A DNA stretch of 64,000 bases, from assembly GCF_023611925.1 (NCBI RefSeq), contig NZ_CP091456.1, positions 1,461,001 to 1,525,000 of the forward strand, read 5' to 3'. The notes below the pieces were generated by a model. It was not told the origin of the DNA, searched no databases, and was given only the letters and a program-made list of their open reading frames with translations. The position numbers were made by a program, and so were the translations under genes. Shown piece by piece: positions 1 through 10,290 of the stretch. This DNA is from Avibacterium sp. 20-132. GTDB lineage: Bacteria; Pseudomonadota; Gammaproteobacteria; Enterobacterales; Pasteurellaceae. Numbering within the stretch: position 1 is the stretch's first letter; each line of letters opens with the position of its first letter.

Positions 1-864
1 GTACGTGGCGTAGTGAAAGAAATTGATTTGTCTGATGTGCATTTAGCTATTCAGGAAAATCGAATATTATTACAAGAAGATACGGAGCTAGCAGAGCAGA
101 ATGCGGTGCCAAAAGTGTATCAAACCACCATTAAAACAAAACGTGGTTTGATTAAACCGCGTGGCGCAAATCAAATTCAGTATTTGCATAATATTTTACG
201 TTACGACATTAGCTTTGGGATTGGGCCTGCTGGAACCGGAAAAACATTCTTAGCTGTCGCAGCGGCGGTAGAAGCCTTAGAACGACAAGAAGTTCGCCGT
301 ATTTTGCTCACTCGTCCAGCAGTGGAAGCTGGGGAAAAATTGGGGTTTTTACCCGGCGATTTAGGGCAAAAAATTGAGCCATATTTACGACCGCTCTATG
401 ATGCCTTGTTTGAGATGTTAGGCTTTGAAAAAGTACAAAAGTTAATGGAACGCAATGTCATTGAAATTGCACCGCTTGCCTATATGCGTGGACGTACGCT
501 AAATGATAGTTTTATTATTTTAGACGAAAGCCAAAACACCACAACAGAGCAGATGAAAATGTTTTTAACCCGTATTGGGTTTAATTCTAAAGCGGTAATT
601 ACGGGCGATATTACGCAAATTGATTTGCCACGTAGCCAAAAATCAGGCTTACGCCACGCCATTGAAGTGCTAGAAAATGTGCCGGAATTGAGCTTTAATT
701 ATTTTGATAGTAAAGATATTGTGCGTCATCCAGTGGTCGCTAAAGTGGTACAGGCGTATGATAAATGGGACGAACAAGAAGAAATTCGCCGCCAAGAACG
801 CACCTTACAGCGTCAGCAAGAACAATCCAAACAACAAGCTTTAGAACGAGAAGAAACAGAATGA
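1..864 (+). CDS. ybeZ: PhoH-like ATPase YbeZ, 5' end cut by window
   Basis: PhoH-family cytoplasmic P-loop ATPase, linked in other bacteria to RNA metabolism and to the RNase YbeY encoded next door. The reading frame is open from base 1, so the start lies outside the window. By comparison with the roughly 350-residue E. coli protein about 70 N-terminal residues are missing. The Walker A motif GPAGTGKT is encoded near 223-246 and the Walker B region FIILDESQN near 511-537. The C-terminus is a charged Gln/Glu/Arg-rich tail. The stop overlaps the ybeY start (ATGA), so the two genes are probably translationally coupled. Confidence 0.95.
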   Translation, partial: VRGVVKEIDLSDVHLAIQENRILLQEDTELAEQNAVPKVYQTTIKTKRGLIKPRGANQIQYLHNILRYDISFGIGPAGTGKTFLAVAAAVEALERQEVRRILLTRPAVEAGEKLGFLPGDLGQKIEPYLRPLYDALFEMLGFEKVQKLMERNVIEIAPLAYMRGRTLNDSFIILDESQNTTTEQMKMFLTRIGFNSKAVITGDITQIDLPRSQKSGLRHAIEVLENVPELSFNYFDSKDIVRHPVVAKVVQAYDKWDEQEEIRRQERTLQRQQEQSKQQALEREETE

Positions 865-1328
865 AAGATGTGATCGTTGATTTACAAATTGCCTCACAAG
901 AGCTAGAAAATTTGCCGACAGAACAGCAATTTCAACAATGGGCAACGGCGGCAGTACAAGCAGAAAACCTACAACCAGAGATCACCATTCGTGTGGTGGA
1001 CGAAGCCGAAAGCCAAATGTTAAACGCTACTTATCGTGGCAAAGATTATCCCACTAACGTGCTTTCTTTTCCTTTTGAATGTCCTGAAGAAGTGGAATTG
1101 CCATTGCTCGGCGATTTAGTGATTTGCCGTCAAGTGGTGGAACGTGAAGCCAAAGAACAGGACAAACCTTTAATGGCTCACTGGGCGCATATGGTGGTTC
1201 ACGGTTGTTTGCATTTACTTGGTTATGATCATATTGAAGATGATGAGGCAGAAGAAATGGAAAGCCTTGAAACGGAAATAATGCAAGAATTGGGCTTTGC
1301 CGATCCTTATTTAATGGAAAAAGGCTAG
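861..1328 (+). CDS. ybeY: Endoribonuclease YbeY, 16S rRNA maturation factor
   Basis: Single-strand endoribonuclease acting in 16S rRNA 3'-end maturation and ribosome quality control. The protein is 155 aa, the same length as E. coli YbeY, and carries the zinc motif [11 protein letters not shown] near residues 112-122. The frame is open further upstream (ATG at 765), but that part overlaps ybeZ. The ATG at 861, overlapping the ybeZ stop by four bases, gives the family length. It lies in a tight run of ybeZ-ybeY-tmcA, all RNA-related. Confidence 0.95.
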   Translation: MKDVIVDLQIASQELENLPTEQQFQQWATAAVQAENLQPEITIRVVDEAESQMLNATYRGKDYPTNVLSFPFECPEEVELPLLGDLVICRQVVEREAKEQDKPLMAHWAHMVVHGCLHLLGYDHIEDDEAEEMESLETEIMQELGFADPYLMEKG

Positions 1329-1330
1329 CC

Positions 1331-3292
1331 TTGCAACCCCGTCAGCTTTGTTTCTTGGTTGGAGAAAATGAGTGGTTACAGGCACAACTTTCTCCGTTAT
1401 TCTCTTATTTAGAACGCTTTGAAACGCAAAGTGCGGTGCTTTTTTTCGATGAAAATTCTAGCGCACTTTTCGCCATTGAAAAGATTAAGTTAATTCCTTT
1501 TAGTAAAGCGAAAAATCAGCTTGGACGTGAACATTCGCTGATTATTTATGATGCTAGACAAAGCCTAAATTTGGATACGCTTGCGATTGCAGCTGGCACC
1601 CTACAAGCAGACGGACAGCTTTATATATTGTGTCATCATTGGCAACATTTAGCCACCCAAATTGATTTAGATAGCCTACGTTGGAGCGGGGTTCCACAAG
1701 GTATTCCCACGCCAAATTTTGTACAATTTATGCAACAAAAAGTGCGAGAGTATGGTTTTCCTGTTTACCAGCAGCACAATAACGCGTTATTTTTACCAGA
1801 GCCCTATAAGCCAGTGAGCGAAGTGGTAGAACTGGTTTATTCAGCTACCCAAGATCAACAACATATTTTACAGCGGTTATTGGATCAACCAAAAGAGATC
1901 AATGTCATCACCGCCAAACGTGGACGAGGAAAATCGGCATTGGCGGGATTATTTGCTACTCATTTAGACAAGGTTATTCTCACCGCACCGAATAAAAGTG
2001 CGGTGCAAATTTTACAAGATTTTGCCCAGAAGGATTTGCCTTTTATTGCCCCAGATGATCTCGCTCAGCAAGTACAACAAAATCCAGATAAATTTACCCA
2101 ATATTGGCTGATTATTGATGAAGCCGCAATGATCCCTCTGCCGTTATTAATGCAGCTAACCTCTCATTTTCACGCGATTTTATGCACGACGACAATCCAA
2201 AGCTATGAAGGAACAGGACGTGGTTTTTTGTTTAAATTTATGCAAAAAAATCACCGCACTTTGCAACATTTTGAGCTAAACACGCCGTTACGCTGGCGTG
2301 AAGATGATCTTATTGAGCCTTTTATTGCTGATCTTCTTTTATTAGAGGCAGAAAACAACTTAGTACAGCCAAATTTCCAACCAAATTCAGCGTTACAGTT
2401 TTATTGGCATAATAGCTTGAGCCTTTTCCAACAAGCGCAATATCAAGCGCTCTATGGCTTGCTTACTCTTGCGCATTACAAAACCTCTCCCACTGATTTA
2501 CGGCGTTTACTTGATGGTAAAGATCAGCAATTTTTATTGGCGAAAGCAAAGGACGATTTGTTAGGGGCGGTTTGGTTATTGCAGGAAGGCGGAATGCAAG
2601 ATAGGGCTGTGCTTGAAGGAATAATGCAAGGTATTCGTCGTCCAAAAGGGAATTTAGTGGCGCAAATATTGTGTCAAGCTAGTTTGAATGAAGCCGCCTG
2701 TAAACTGACTTCTACCCGCATTTCACGCATTGCGGTACAACCAAAATGGCAACATCAAGGGATCGGTACGAGATTAATTTCACAAGTGATAGCGCATAGT
2801 GAGAGCGATTTTCTTTCTGTAAGTTTTGGTTATTCAGCAGAATTAGCTTATTTTTGGCAAAAATGTGGTTTTGAGCTGGTTTATTTAGGCGAGCATAAAG
2901 AGGCGAGTAGCGGTTGTTATACCGCAATAGCACTAAAAGGAAAGAGTGTGGTAGGAAAACAGTTTTGTAACGAATTGGTGCTAGCATTTCAGCGTAATAT
3001 TGGGCTATCTTTTCATCCTTTAGCAGCGCAATTTATAAGTGTAGAACAGGATAAGAAATTAACGGAAGCAGATAAGAAAGCATTATATTATTTTGCTTAT
3101 TATCAGCGAAATCTTGCCAGCACAGTACCAGCTATTCAGCGTTTACTTGCACAAGTTAGCCCACAAAATATGCCATTGTTAGCGCATTATTGTGAAATGA
3201 AAATGTTGCCTTTAACCGGTAAAAAAAAATGGTTGCAAGGTTGTCGGGAAGAAATAAAACGGTTATTGCAAAAGCAAAAAATTCTTTTATGA
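1331..3292 (+). CDS. tmcA: tRNA(Met) cytidine acetyltransferase TmcA
   Basis: Makes N4-acetylcytidine at the wobble position of elongator tRNA-Met using acetyl-CoA and ATP. At 653 aa it is close to E. coli TmcA (about 670). In order: an N-terminal DUF1726-like part, a helicase-like P-loop module with Walker A TAKRGRGKS near residues 194-202 and DEAA at 263-266, then a GNAT acetyltransferase module (RIAVQPKWQHQGIGTRL near 465-481) and a tRNA-binding tail. The proposed start is TTG, two bases after the ybeY stop. No upstream ATG is possible in frame, but a later start cannot be excluded. It contains internal uptake signals. Confidence 0.93.
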   Translation: MQPRQLCFLVGENEWLQAQLSPLFSYLERFETQSAVLFFDENSSALFAIEKIKLIPFSKAKNQLGREHSLIIYDARQSLNLDTLAIAAGTLQADGQLYILCHHWQHLATQIDLDSLRWSGVPQGIPTPNFVQFMQQKVREYGFPVYQQHNNALFLPEPYKPVSEVVELVYSATQDQQHILQRLLDQPKEINVITAKRGRGKSALAGLFATHLDKVILTAPNKSAVQILQDFAQKDLPFIAPDDLAQQVQQNPDKFTQYWLIIDEAAMIPLPLLMQLTSHFHAILCTTTIQSYEGTGRGFLFKFMQKNHRTLQHFELNTPLRWREDDLIEPFIADLLLLEAENNLVQPNFQPNSALQFYWHNSLSLFQQAQYQALYGLLTLAHYKTSPTDLRRLLDGKDQQFLLAKAKDDLLGAVWLLQEGGMQDRAVLEGIMQGIRRPKGNLVAQILCQASLNEAACKLTSTRISRIAVQPKWQHQGIGTRLISQVIAHSESDFLSVSFGYSAELAYFWQKCGFELVYLGEHKEASSGCYTAIALKGKSVVGKQFCNELVLAFQRNIGLSFHPLAAQFISVEQDKKLTEADKKALYYFAYYQRNLASTVPAIQRLLAQVSPQNMPLLAHYCEMKMLPLTGKKKWLQGCREEIKRLLQKQKILL

Positions 3293-3338
3293 TAAGAGAT
3301 AAATCACACCAAGGAACAATAGCGATATAGGAGGAAAA

Positions 3339-3506
3339 ATGGATAATCAGCCAAAAGGCGTGTTACGCAGATTATGGGATAAATATAGCGAATTTTGCAA
3401 AGAATTGGGGGTTGATCAAGGGGCTTGTCGTAGTTGTGTGCCGGTGGTGAAATTTGATGATGAACCACCGAAAAAAGTAGAAAAGGATCAGAAAACCAAT
3501 TCTTAA
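3339..3506 (+). CDS. Small 55-aa protein, DUF5363-like
   Basis: A 55-codon ORF begins with ATG after a strong ribosome binding site (AGGAGG, spacing about 5) 46 bases after tmcA. It has an amphipathic basic N-terminus, three cysteines (C20, C30 and C33, the last two as CRSC), a segment VPVVKFD and a charged tail. I recall similar short proteins in Haemophilus under DUF5363, but this is from memory and no function is known. The strong RBS, codon use like its neighbours and position before a terminator support a real gene. Confidence 0.75.
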   Translation: MDNQPKGVLRRLWDKYSEFCKELGVDQGACRSCVPVVKFDDEPPKKVEKDQKTNS

Positions 3507-3537
3507 GATCCGATCGCGATCTTGCATTTTTTACAAT

Positions 3538-3571
3538 GCCATTTGGGGCTTTCTCAAATGGCTTTCTTTTT
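3538..3571 (+). terminator. Rho-independent terminator after the tmcA unit
   Basis: Eight-pair stem GCCATTTG/CAAATGGC with a 9-base loop, followed by TTTCTTTTT. A weaker AAGATC/GATCTT hairpin lies just upstream near 3504-3522. Together they separate the ybeZ-ybeY-tmcA unit from the dcw cluster. Confidence 0.75.
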
Positions 3572-3610
3572 GCCTGAAATAGACAAATCTTTACATAAGG
3601 CAGGATCAAA

Positions 3611-3680
3611 TTGCTTGCAACTTAGTCAAACTAATACTAAACTTACGCATAAGTGGTAAAAAGTGGTGTTTTGTGGTAAA
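3611..3680 (+). promoter_or_regulatory. Putative mra promoter with three MraZ-box repeats
   Basis: Three GTGGT repeats lie exactly 10 bp apart at 3653, 3663 and 3673, about 60-90 bases before mraZ. The MraZ repressor of other bacteria binds arrays of TGGGN repeats with 10-bp spacing in its own promoter, so this looks like the autoregulatory operator. A possible promoter (TTGCTT at 3611, TACTAA at 3635, spacer 18) lies just upstream and would place the operator around the start of transcription. The repeats are seen directly. The promoter hexamers are weak. Confidence 0.7.
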
Positions 3681-3705
3681 AACTGCAAAAAATCTGTAAA
3701 AAACA

Positions 3706-3714
3706 ACCGCACTT
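3706..3714 (-). repeat. DNA uptake signal (USS) between mra operator and mraZ
   Basis: ACCGCACTT, the complement of the Haemophilus-type 9-base uptake core, in the leader of mraZ. It marks DNA for natural transformation and is one of more than forty in the window. Confidence 0.85.
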
Positions 3715-3739
3715 ATTTTTAACCAAGAGATCTCAAACA

Positions 3740-4198
3740 ATGTTTCGTGGCGCATCATCGGTAAATTTGGATTCAAAGGGACGGCTTGCCATTCCTACCC
3801 GTTATCGCGCAGAGATCCTAGAAAAAAATAATGGTCAAATGGTTTGCACGGTAGATATTCGCCAACCTTGCTTGCTACTTTATCCTCTAGATGAATGGGA
3901 AATTGTTGAGCAAAAGTTATTAAGTTTGTCGAATTTTGATCCTGTGCAACGCAGTTTACAGCGTGTGATGCTCGGTTATGCTACGGAATGTGAGCTTGAC
4001 AGCGTAGGGCGAATTTTGATTAGCGCGCCATTACGCCAGCACGCAAAACTGGAAAAAAGCACAATGTTAGTGGGTCAGTTAAATAAATTTGAAATTTGGA
4101 GCGATGTAGAATGGCAAGCTCAAATTCAACAAGATATGGCCCTCGGTGCAAGTGGGCAGCTTGCTCAATCCCCTGAATTAATTACGCTGTCGTTATAA
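3740..4198 (+). CDS. mraZ: Transcriptional regulator MraZ
   Basis: First gene of the dcw cluster and a DNA-binding repressor of it in E. coli. It is 152 aa, the same length as E. coli MraZ, with the two AbrB-like (SpoVT) halves expected. The first begins [20 protein letters not shown] and the second centres on [11 protein letters not shown], each carrying the family's D-x-x-GR-I signature. The start follows AACCAAGAGATCTC, a modest RBS. Its likely operator is the 10-bp-spaced GTGGT array about 65 bases upstream. Confidence 0.96.
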   Translation: MFRGASSVNLDSKGRLAIPTRYRAEILEKNNGQMVCTVDIRQPCLLLYPLDEWEIVEQKLLSLSNFDPVQRSLQRVMLGYATECELDSVGRILISAPLRQHAKLEKSTMLVGQLNKFEIWSDVEWQAQIQQDMALGASGQLAQSPELITLSL

Positions 4199-4236
4199 GA
4201 GAAGATGAACTTCCAGCAAGCGCAGCGGCACTAGCA

Positions 4237-4273
4237 GAGATAAGCGGTGTACTTGAGTACACCGCATTATCTC
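4237..4273 (+). other. Strong hairpin between mraZ and rsmH
   Basis: GAGATAA then GCGGTGTAC, a TTGA loop, GTACACCGC and TTATCTC: a 16-pair stem with a single unpaired A on the 3' side. The following sequence is AT-rich (ATTTTAATATTTAATTTTTT) but lacks an immediate clean U-tract. It sits 38 bases after mraZ and 38 before rsmH. It may be a partial terminator, a processing site or an mRNA end stabiliser inside the operon. Confidence 0.7.
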
Positions 4274-4311
4274 ATTTTAATATTTAATTTTTTATTATTT
4301 TACAACGAGTT

Positions 4312-5277
4312 ATGAACGCGCAGAACCTTTTTTCTTCACCTGAACATTTTACCGTTTTATTGAATGAAGCGGTGGACGGCTTGGCATTGAAAGAAAAAGG
4401 CATCTATATTGATGGTACCTTTGGGCGTGGTGGTCATTCTCGTCTGATCTTATCTCGCTTATCACAAGATGGCAGATTAATAGCCATTGATCGCGATCCT
4501 CGCGCCATTGCAGCAGCACAGCAAATTCAAGATCCGCGTTTTCAGATTGAGCATCAGAGTTTCTCAGCGATCCCTGAGATCTGCGAGAAACTCGGTTTAG
4601 TTGGGAAAATTGATGGGATTTTGCTCGACCTTGGCGTTTCTTCACCGCAATTAGATGAAGCAGAACGCGGTTTTAGCTTTATGAAAGATGGGCCACTTGA
4701 TATGCGAATGGATACTACGCAAGGTTTATCAGCGGCAGAGTGGTTACAACAGGTTTCAGAGCAAGATCTTGCTTGGGTACTGAAAACCTTTGGTGAAGAG
4801 CGGTTCGCTAAGCGTATTGCGCAAGCTATTGTTAATTATAATAAAAACGCACGTCAAAATGGCACAGAGCCACTGCATCGTACCTTGCAATTAGCTGAAT
4901 TAATCGCTCAATCAGTACCTTTTAAGGATAAACATAAACATCCTGCAACACGCAGTTTTCAGGCAATTCGTATTTTTATTAATGCCGAATTCGAAGAGCT
5001 AGAGCGTGTTTTAACCGGGGCTTTACAAGTGTTAGCGCCACAAGGACGTTTGTCAATCATCAGTTTCCATTCCCTAGAAGATCGTATGGTGAAGCATTTT
5101 ATGCGTAAGCAAAGTAAGGGGGAAAGTTTACCAAAAGGCCTTCCATTGCGCGAAGATCAAATTCAGCGTAGTCAAACCTTAAAAACCATTGGTAAAGCAA
5201 TTATGCCAACAGAACAAGAAATTGCACAAAATGCACGCTCTAGGAGTGCAGTACTGCGCATTGCGGAGAGGGTATAA
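4312..5277 (+). CDS. rsmH: 16S rRNA (cytosine-1402 N4) methyltransferase RsmH
   Basis: SAM-dependent methyltransferase (formerly MraW) that modifies C1402 of 16S rRNA at the ribosomal P site. It is 321 aa, near the family norm of about 313. The SAM site [14 protein letters not shown] lies near residues 34-47 and the motif [19 protein letters not shown] near 105-123. The C-terminal [13 protein letters not shown] is also typical. The start ATG follows a weak RBS (ACGAG). It is the second dcw gene and ftsL starts two bases after its stop. Confidence 0.96.
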   Translation: MNAQNLFSSPEHFTVLLNEAVDGLALKEKGIYIDGTFGRGGHSRLILSRLSQDGRLIAIDRDPRAIAAAQQIQDPRFQIEHQSFSAIPEICEKLGLVGKIDGILLDLGVSSPQLDEAERGFSFMKDGPLDMRMDTTQGLSAAEWLQQVSEQDLAWVLKTFGEERFAKRIAQAIVNYNKNARQNGTEPLHRTLQLAELIAQSVPFKDKHKHPATRSFQAIRIFINAEFEELERVLTGALQVLAPQGRLSIISFHSLEDRMVKHFMRKQSKGESLPKGLPLREDQIQRSQTLKTIGKAIMPTEQEIAQNARSRSAVLRIAERV

Positions 5278-5279
5278 AA

Positions 5280-5600
5280 ATGATTGAAAATTCAGAACGC
5301 TATCCATTGCGTAGCATTATTGTCGAGGATCTTTTTGCCTCAAACAAACTCTTGATGGCGTTAATGGCATTAGTGATTGTGAGTGCGCTAAGCACAATTT
5401 GGATTACTCACCAAACGCGTGGGCTGATTGCAGAAAAAGGCGAATTAGTACTACAACACCAAGCCTTAGAAAATGAATTTTTAAACTTAAAGTTAGAAGA
5501 AGCAACCCAAAGTGATAATACTCGTGTTGAGGCGATTGCAACTGGGAAATTACAAATGCAACATATCTCGCCAGAACAAGAAATTTTATTATTAGAATAA
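5280..5600 (+). CDS. ftsL: Cell division protein FtsL
   Basis: Small bitopic membrane protein of the FtsQLB divisome subcomplex that relays activation to FtsW/FtsI. It has 106 aa: a short cytoplasmic N-terminus, one membrane span (about residues 23-42, LLMALMALVIVSALSTIWIT) and a periplasmic coiled-coil rich in Leu/Glu (about 45-80). Sequence is poorly conserved in this family, so the call rests on size, topology and its position between rsmH and ftsI, which is invariant in gamma-proteobacteria. Confidence 0.93.
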   Translation: MIENSERYPLRSIIVEDLFASNKLLMALMALVIVSALSTIWITHQTRGLIAEKGELVLQHQALENEFLNLKLEEATQSDNTRVEAIATGKLQMQHISPEQEILLLE

Positions 5601-5614
5601 TTTGAGGGGCAAGG

Positions 5615-7414
5615 ATGATTAAGAAAAATAATAAAGCAAAGCGTAGCACTAGCACAGGCAGTGCGATTAAACGCAATAAACCTAAAATTTCTTACGATAG
5701 TAGTTTTTTGCTGATACGTTTTCGTGTTGCTGTTTTTTTCACTATGCTTTTGTTAACTGCATTGATTGCCCGAGCGGCTTATGTGCAAGTGGTAAATGCG
5801 GATCCCCTTGCTGATGAGGCAGATAAGCGTTCAGTGCGAACACAACAGGTGCTTTCAGTTCGAGGTTCAATTTTAGATCGTAATGGACAATTACTTTCTG
5901 TAAGCGTGCCAATGTATTCCGTGGTGGCTGACGCAAAATTTGTGTTTGAAGAGAATTCGTTACAGGATAAAGATCGTTGGCAAGCCTTAGCCAAAGCCCT
6001 CGGTGTTTCTTATAGCCAGTTAGTTAAACGCGTGGAAAAAGATCCTTCTTCGCGTTTCGTGTATTTATCTCGTCAGGTTTCACCAACCGTCGCGGATTAT
6101 GTTAAGCAACTAAAAATTAAAGGCGTTGTACTGAAAACAGAGGCTCGCCGTTTTTATCCTAGAGTCGAGGAGACAGCTCATTTAATTGGTTATACCAATA
6201 TTGATGGTGAAGGCATTGAAGGGATTGAGAAAAGTTTTAACGCGTTATTGGTGGGAAAATCGGGTTCTCGTACTTACCGCAAGGATAAATTTGGACACGT
6301 TGTAGAAGACATTGCAGATGTAAAAAAATATGATGCCCACGACGTTACCTTGAGTATTGATGAAAAACTGCAATCAATGGTTTACCGTGAAATCAAAAAA
6401 GCGGTGGCAGAGAATAAGGCGGAATCAGGTACCGCAGTATTAGTGGATATTCGCACTGGTGAAGTGTTAGCGATGGTCAATGCCCCTTCCTATAACCCAA
6501 ATAACCGTGTTGGTGTGAAAGCAGATTTAATGCGAAACCGAGCGATTACAGACACCTTTGAACCCGGTTCGACAGTAAAACCTTTCGTTGTTTTGACCGC
6601 ACTTCAAAACGGTGTGGTAGGGCGTAACGAAGTGATTAATACAGGGCCTTTGGTGTTAAATGGACACGAAGTGAAAGACGTTGCCCCTAGAGATCGCCAA
6701 ACCCTTGATGAAATTCTCGAAAATTCCAGTAACCGAGGGGTAAGTCGTTTAGCTTTGCGTATGCCACCGAGTGCATTAATGGAAACCTACCAAAATGCGG
6801 GGTTAGGGAAGCCAACAGAGTTAGGGTTGATTGGTGAACAATCAGGCATTTTAAATGCAAGTCGTAAACGCTGGGCAGATATTGAACGCGCTAACGTGGC
6901 TTATGGTTATGGGATAAATGCGACACCACTACAAATTGCGCGTGCTTACGTAACGTTAGGAAGCTTTGGGATTTATCGTCCACTTTCCATTACTAAGGTT
7001 GATCCGCCAGTGATTGGTCAGCGTGTGTTTTCCGAAAAAATTACCCGTGAAGTGGTCAATATGATGGAAAAAGTGGCAATTAAAAATAAACGCGCAATGG
7101 TAGAAGGTTATCGTGTCGGGATTAAAACAGGGACGGCAAAAAAACTGGAGAAAGGTCGCTATGTGGATAAATATATTGCTTATACCGCAGGCATTGCCCC
7201 AATTTCTGATCCCCGTTATGCCTTGATTGTACTGATTAATGAACCAAAAGCAGGACAATATTATGGTGGTGCGGTTTCTGCCCCATTATTCTCAAATATT
7301 ATGGGATATGCACTACGAATGAATAATGTTACGCCGGATGGCATCGCGCAACAAAAAGTCGCAAAACGCACTGTTCGTTTAAGTGATCAGAAAAAAGATG
7401 AAAAAACCAACTAG
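5615..7414 (+). CDS. ftsI: Septal peptidoglycan transpeptidase FtsI (PBP3)
   Basis: Class B penicillin-binding protein that cross-links septal peptidoglycan together with FtsW. It is 599 aa. A basic cytoplasmic tail is followed by one transmembrane anchor (about residues 30-58), the pedestal domain with RGSILDRNG near 83-91, and the transpeptidase domain. The active-site motifs are all present: STVK with catalytic Ser319, SSN at 371-373 and KTGT at 504-507. RBS GAGGGGCAAGG. Substitutions around KTGT and SSN cause beta-lactam resistance in Haemophilus, but I do not infer resistance here. Confidence 0.97.
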   Translation: MIKKNNKAKRSTSTGSAIKRNKPKISYDSSFLLIRFRVAVFFTMLLLTALIARAAYVQVVNADPLADEADKRSVRTQQVLSVRGSILDRNGQLLSVSVPMYSVVADAKFVFEENSLQDKDRWQALAKALGVSYSQLVKRVEKDPSSRFVYLSRQVSPTVADYVKQLKIKGVVLKTEARRFYPRVEETAHLIGYTNIDGEGIEGIEKSFNALLVGKSGSRTYRKDKFGHVVEDIADVKKYDAHDVTLSIDEKLQSMVYREIKKAVAENKAESGTAVLVDIRTGEVLAMVNAPSYNPNNRVGVKADLMRNRAITDTFEPGSTVKPFVVLTALQNGVVGRNEVINTGPLVLNGHEVKDVAPRDRQTLDEILENSSNRGVSRLALRMPPSALMETYQNAGLGKPTELGLIGEQSGILNASRKRWADIERANVAYGYGINATPLQIARAYVTLGSFGIYRPLSITKVDPPVIGQRVFSEKITREVVNMMEKVAIKNKRAMVEGYRVGIKTGTAKKLEKGRYVDKYIAYTAGIAPISDPRYALIVLINEPKAGQYYGGAVSAPLFSNIMGYALRMNNVTPDGIAQQKVAKRTVRLSDQKKDEKTN

Positions 7415-7435
7415 CTTCTGGTAGAGGAAAAAAGA

Positions 7436-8911
7436 ATGAAAAAACTCACCGCACTTTTGGGGATAAACCATTTGCCTCAAGAGGTTGAGCTGACCGAAAT
7501 GACCTTAGACAGCCGCTCTGTAAAGACTGGCTGTCTTTTCGTTGCGATAAAAGGGCATCAAACAGACGGCAGAAATTATATTCCACAAGCTATTGCCAAT
7601 GGCGCAAGTGCGGTGCTTTTTGAGGCAGATTTTCCGCAACAACATTTAGCCGTCAAAATGGAACAAGGTATTCCGCTTATCGCTTATTATGAGTTAGCAT
7701 CACATTTATCTCATCTTGCAGGGCAATTTTATGATGATCCTTCTCATCATTTAACATTAGTCGGTGTAACAGGCACGAATGGTAAAACCACGGTAGCTCA
7801 GCTTTTGGCGCAGTGGGCGAACTTGCTTGGGCATCGCAGCGCGGTAATGGGGACGATTGGGAATGGGGTGCTTGGGCAAATAAAGGAAGCGACAAACACC
7901 ACCGGTTCAGCCATTGAAATTCAATCTGCGTTGGATCATTTTGTGCAAGCTGGGGCAGATTTTGCAGCGATTGAAGTATCTTCACACGGCTTAGTACAAC
8001 ATCGTGTTGAAGCTTTGCAATTTGCTGTGGCGATTTTTACCAATCTGAGCCGTGATCATCTTGATTATCATCATACAATGGAAAATTATGCAGCGGCGAA
8101 ATATCGTTTATTCAGCGAATTAGCGACTCAGCATAAAGTGATTAATGCTGATGATCCCGTTGGTGCACAATGGTTGCAGGCATTGCCGAATGCCATTGCA
8201 GTAAGTGTAAAAGCTGATTATCAACCAACGCATCAACAATGGTTAAAAGCAGAGCAAATCCAATTTCATCATCAAGGCGCGGTCATTCATTTTGCGTCCA
8301 GTTGGGGCAAGGGGGAATTACATAGCCCATTGATCGGTGCATTTAATGTCAGCAATTTATTATTCGCTTTTGCAAGCCTCCTTGCTTTAGGTTATTCCTT
8401 AACCGAACTTTGCCAAAGTGTGGCAAAATTACGGGGCGTTTGTGGGCGAATGGAGCGTTTGAATGCCCCAAACCAAGCAACCGCTATTGTGGATTATGCC
8501 CACACGCCAGATGCGTTAGAAAAAGCGTTGCAAGCCGCACGCTTACATTGTGATGGCGTGCTTTACTGTGTTTTTGGTTGCGGTGGCGATCGAGATACGG
8601 GCAAACGTCCACAAATGGCACACGTTGCAGAACAGTTTGCTGATTTCGTGATTGTTACTGATGACAACCCACGCACTGAAGATGCAACGAAAATTATTCA
8701 AGACATTCAAGCTGGATTTGTTGATTTAACCAAGGTGAAGATTATTCATCAGCGTGATCAAGCAATTAGACAAGCACTTACAATGGCGCAACCACAAGAT
8801 GTGGTGCTGATTGCGGGTAAAGGCCACGAAGATTATCAAATTATTGGCACAAGCAAATTGCCATTTTCCGATCAAGCCACAGTAAAACAATATTTTAGTG
8901 AAACAAAATGA
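7436..8911 (+). CDS. murE: UDP-MurNAc-tripeptide synthetase MurE (meso-DAP adding)
   Basis: Cytoplasmic ligase adding meso-diaminopimelate to UDP-MurNAc-L-Ala-D-Glu. It is 491 aa with the Mur ligase ATP-binding loop GTNGKTT at 113-119 and the motif DDNPRTE in the C-terminal domain. The DNPR signature is diagnostic of the DAP-adding (not lysine-adding) enzyme, as expected for a Gram-negative wall. Start ATG follows AGAGGAAAAAAG. The stop overlaps the murF start by four bases. Confidence 0.97.
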   Translation: MKKLTALLGINHLPQEVELTEMTLDSRSVKTGCLFVAIKGHQTDGRNYIPQAIANGASAVLFEADFPQQHLAVKMEQGIPLIAYYELASHLSHLAGQFYDDPSHHLTLVGVTGTNGKTTVAQLLAQWANLLGHRSAVMGTIGNGVLGQIKEATNTTGSAIEIQSALDHFVQAGADFAAIEVSSHGLVQHRVEALQFAVAIFTNLSRDHLDYHHTMENYAAAKYRLFSELATQHKVINADDPVGAQWLQALPNAIAVSVKADYQPTHQQWLKAEQIQFHHQGAVIHFASSWGKGELHSPLIGAFNVSNLLFAFASLLALGYSLTELCQSVAKLRGVCGRMERLNAPNQATAIVDYAHTPDALEKALQAARLHCDGVLYCVFGCGGDRDTGKRPQMAHVAEQFADFVIVTDDNPRTEDATKIIQDIQAGFVDLTKVKIIHQRDQAIRQALTMAQPQDVVLIAGKGHEDYQIIGTSKLPFSDQATVKQYFSETK

Positions 8912-10290
8912 TTAAATTAACGACACAACAATTGGCGAATATTCTCAATGGCACACTTTCTGGTGAAAGTGGTGTGGTGATTGAAAATATCAGCACGGAT
9001 ACCCGTCAAGCCAATCCACAAGGCGTATTCTTTGCCTTGAAAGGTGAGCGATTTGATGGCCATCAATATTTAGCCAATGCCGTAGAACAAGGGGCATTGG
9101 CGGTGATTGTGGATCACCTATGTGAAATTAACGTACCACAGATCATTGTGGCTGATACTCGCCTTGCTTTAGGACAATTGGGCAAATGGTTAAAAGCAGA
9201 AATTAACCCTTTAACTGTGGCAATAACAGGATCATCAGGCAAGACCACGGTAAAAGAAATGACGGCTGCCATTTTGCAACAAAGTGCGGGGGATTTTTCT
9301 CAGGTTTTATTTACCAACGGTAATTTTAATAACGATATTGGCGTGCCATTAACCCTATTACGTCTTACGCCACAACATAAATTTGCGGTGATCGAATTAG
9401 GTGCGAATCATCTTGGTGAAATTGCTTACACCACCGAATTAGTGCGTCCTAATGTAGCAATGGTCAATAATGTTGCCGCCGCACATTTAGAAGGTTTTCG
9501 TAGCCTTGCTGGGGTAGCACAAGCCAAAGGGGAAATTTATCAAGGCTTAGCACCGCAAGGCATTGCGTTAATTAATTTAGATTGCAATTATTTATCTGAT
9601 TGGCAAAAGAATATCGCCGATCACCAAGTGCGGTCGTTTTCTTTAACAAATTCACAAGCTGATTTTTATGCCACAGAAATTCAGCTCAACGAGCAAGGAT
9701 CGCAATTTGTCTTACACAGTCCGCAAGGGGATATTGCAATTCAGTTACCTTATTTAGGTGAACATAATATCAGTAATGCCTTAGCCGCTGCTGCTTTGGC
9801 AATGAATGTGGGGGCAACGCTTTCTGATGTGCAACGAGGTTTGGCAACAGGGACAAAAGTGAAAGGGCGTTTATTCCCCATTCAGCCTTGCAAAAATTTA
9901 TTGTTACTTGATGATACATACAACGCCAATGTGGATTCTTTGCAATCGGCGATTCAAGTGTTACAAAAATATCCCGCTTTTCGCATTTTAATTGTTGGCG
10001 ATATGGCAGAATTAGGCGAAAATAGTCAGTTTTGTCATCAGCAAGTGGCAGAGGCTGCACAAGCCGCACAATTAGATTTTGTCGCAAGTTATGGTAAGGA
10101 AAGTGCCGTAATTTCAGCCCAATGTGGCGGAACGCATTTTTCTCAACAAAATCAATTAGCTGATTTTGTTACTGAATTAGTTAAAGAAAAATTAGCACAA
10201 AATCAATCTGTCGTGGTGTTAGCCAAAGGCTCTCGCCGAATGCAATTAGAAAATGTGATTGAATTATTAAAGGATAGCTTTCAATGTTAG
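8908..10290 (+). CDS. murF: UDP-MurNAc-tripeptide D-Ala-D-Ala ligase MurF
   Basis: Adds the D-Ala-D-Ala dipeptide in the last cytoplasmic step of UDP-MurNAc-pentapeptide synthesis. It is 460 aa with the ATP loop TGSSGKTT at 107-114, the central signature [15 protein letters not shown] and the C-terminal [13 protein letters not shown] segment of this subfamily. It overlaps murE by four bases and mraY by seven, so it is probably translated by coupling. Confidence 0.97.
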   Translation: MIKLTTQQLANILNGTLSGESGVVIENISTDTRQANPQGVFFALKGERFDGHQYLANAVEQGALAVIVDHLCEINVPQIIVADTRLALGQLGKWLKAEINPLTVAITGSSGKTTVKEMTAAILQQSAGDFSQVLFTNGNFNNDIGVPLTLLRLTPQHKFAVIELGANHLGEIAYTTELVRPNVAMVNNVAAAHLEGFRSLAGVAQAKGEIYQGLAPQGIALINLDCNYLSDWQKNIADHQVRSFSLTNSQADFYATEIQLNEQGSQFVLHSPQGDIAIQLPYLGEHNISNALAAAALAMNVGATLSDVQRGLATGTKVKGRLFPIQPCKNLLLLDDTYNANVDSLQSAIQVLQKYPAFRILIVGDMAELGENSQFCHQQVAEAAQAAQLDFVASYGKESAVISAQCGGTHFSQQNQLADFVTELVKEKLAQNQSVVVLAKGSRRMQLENVIELLKDSFQC

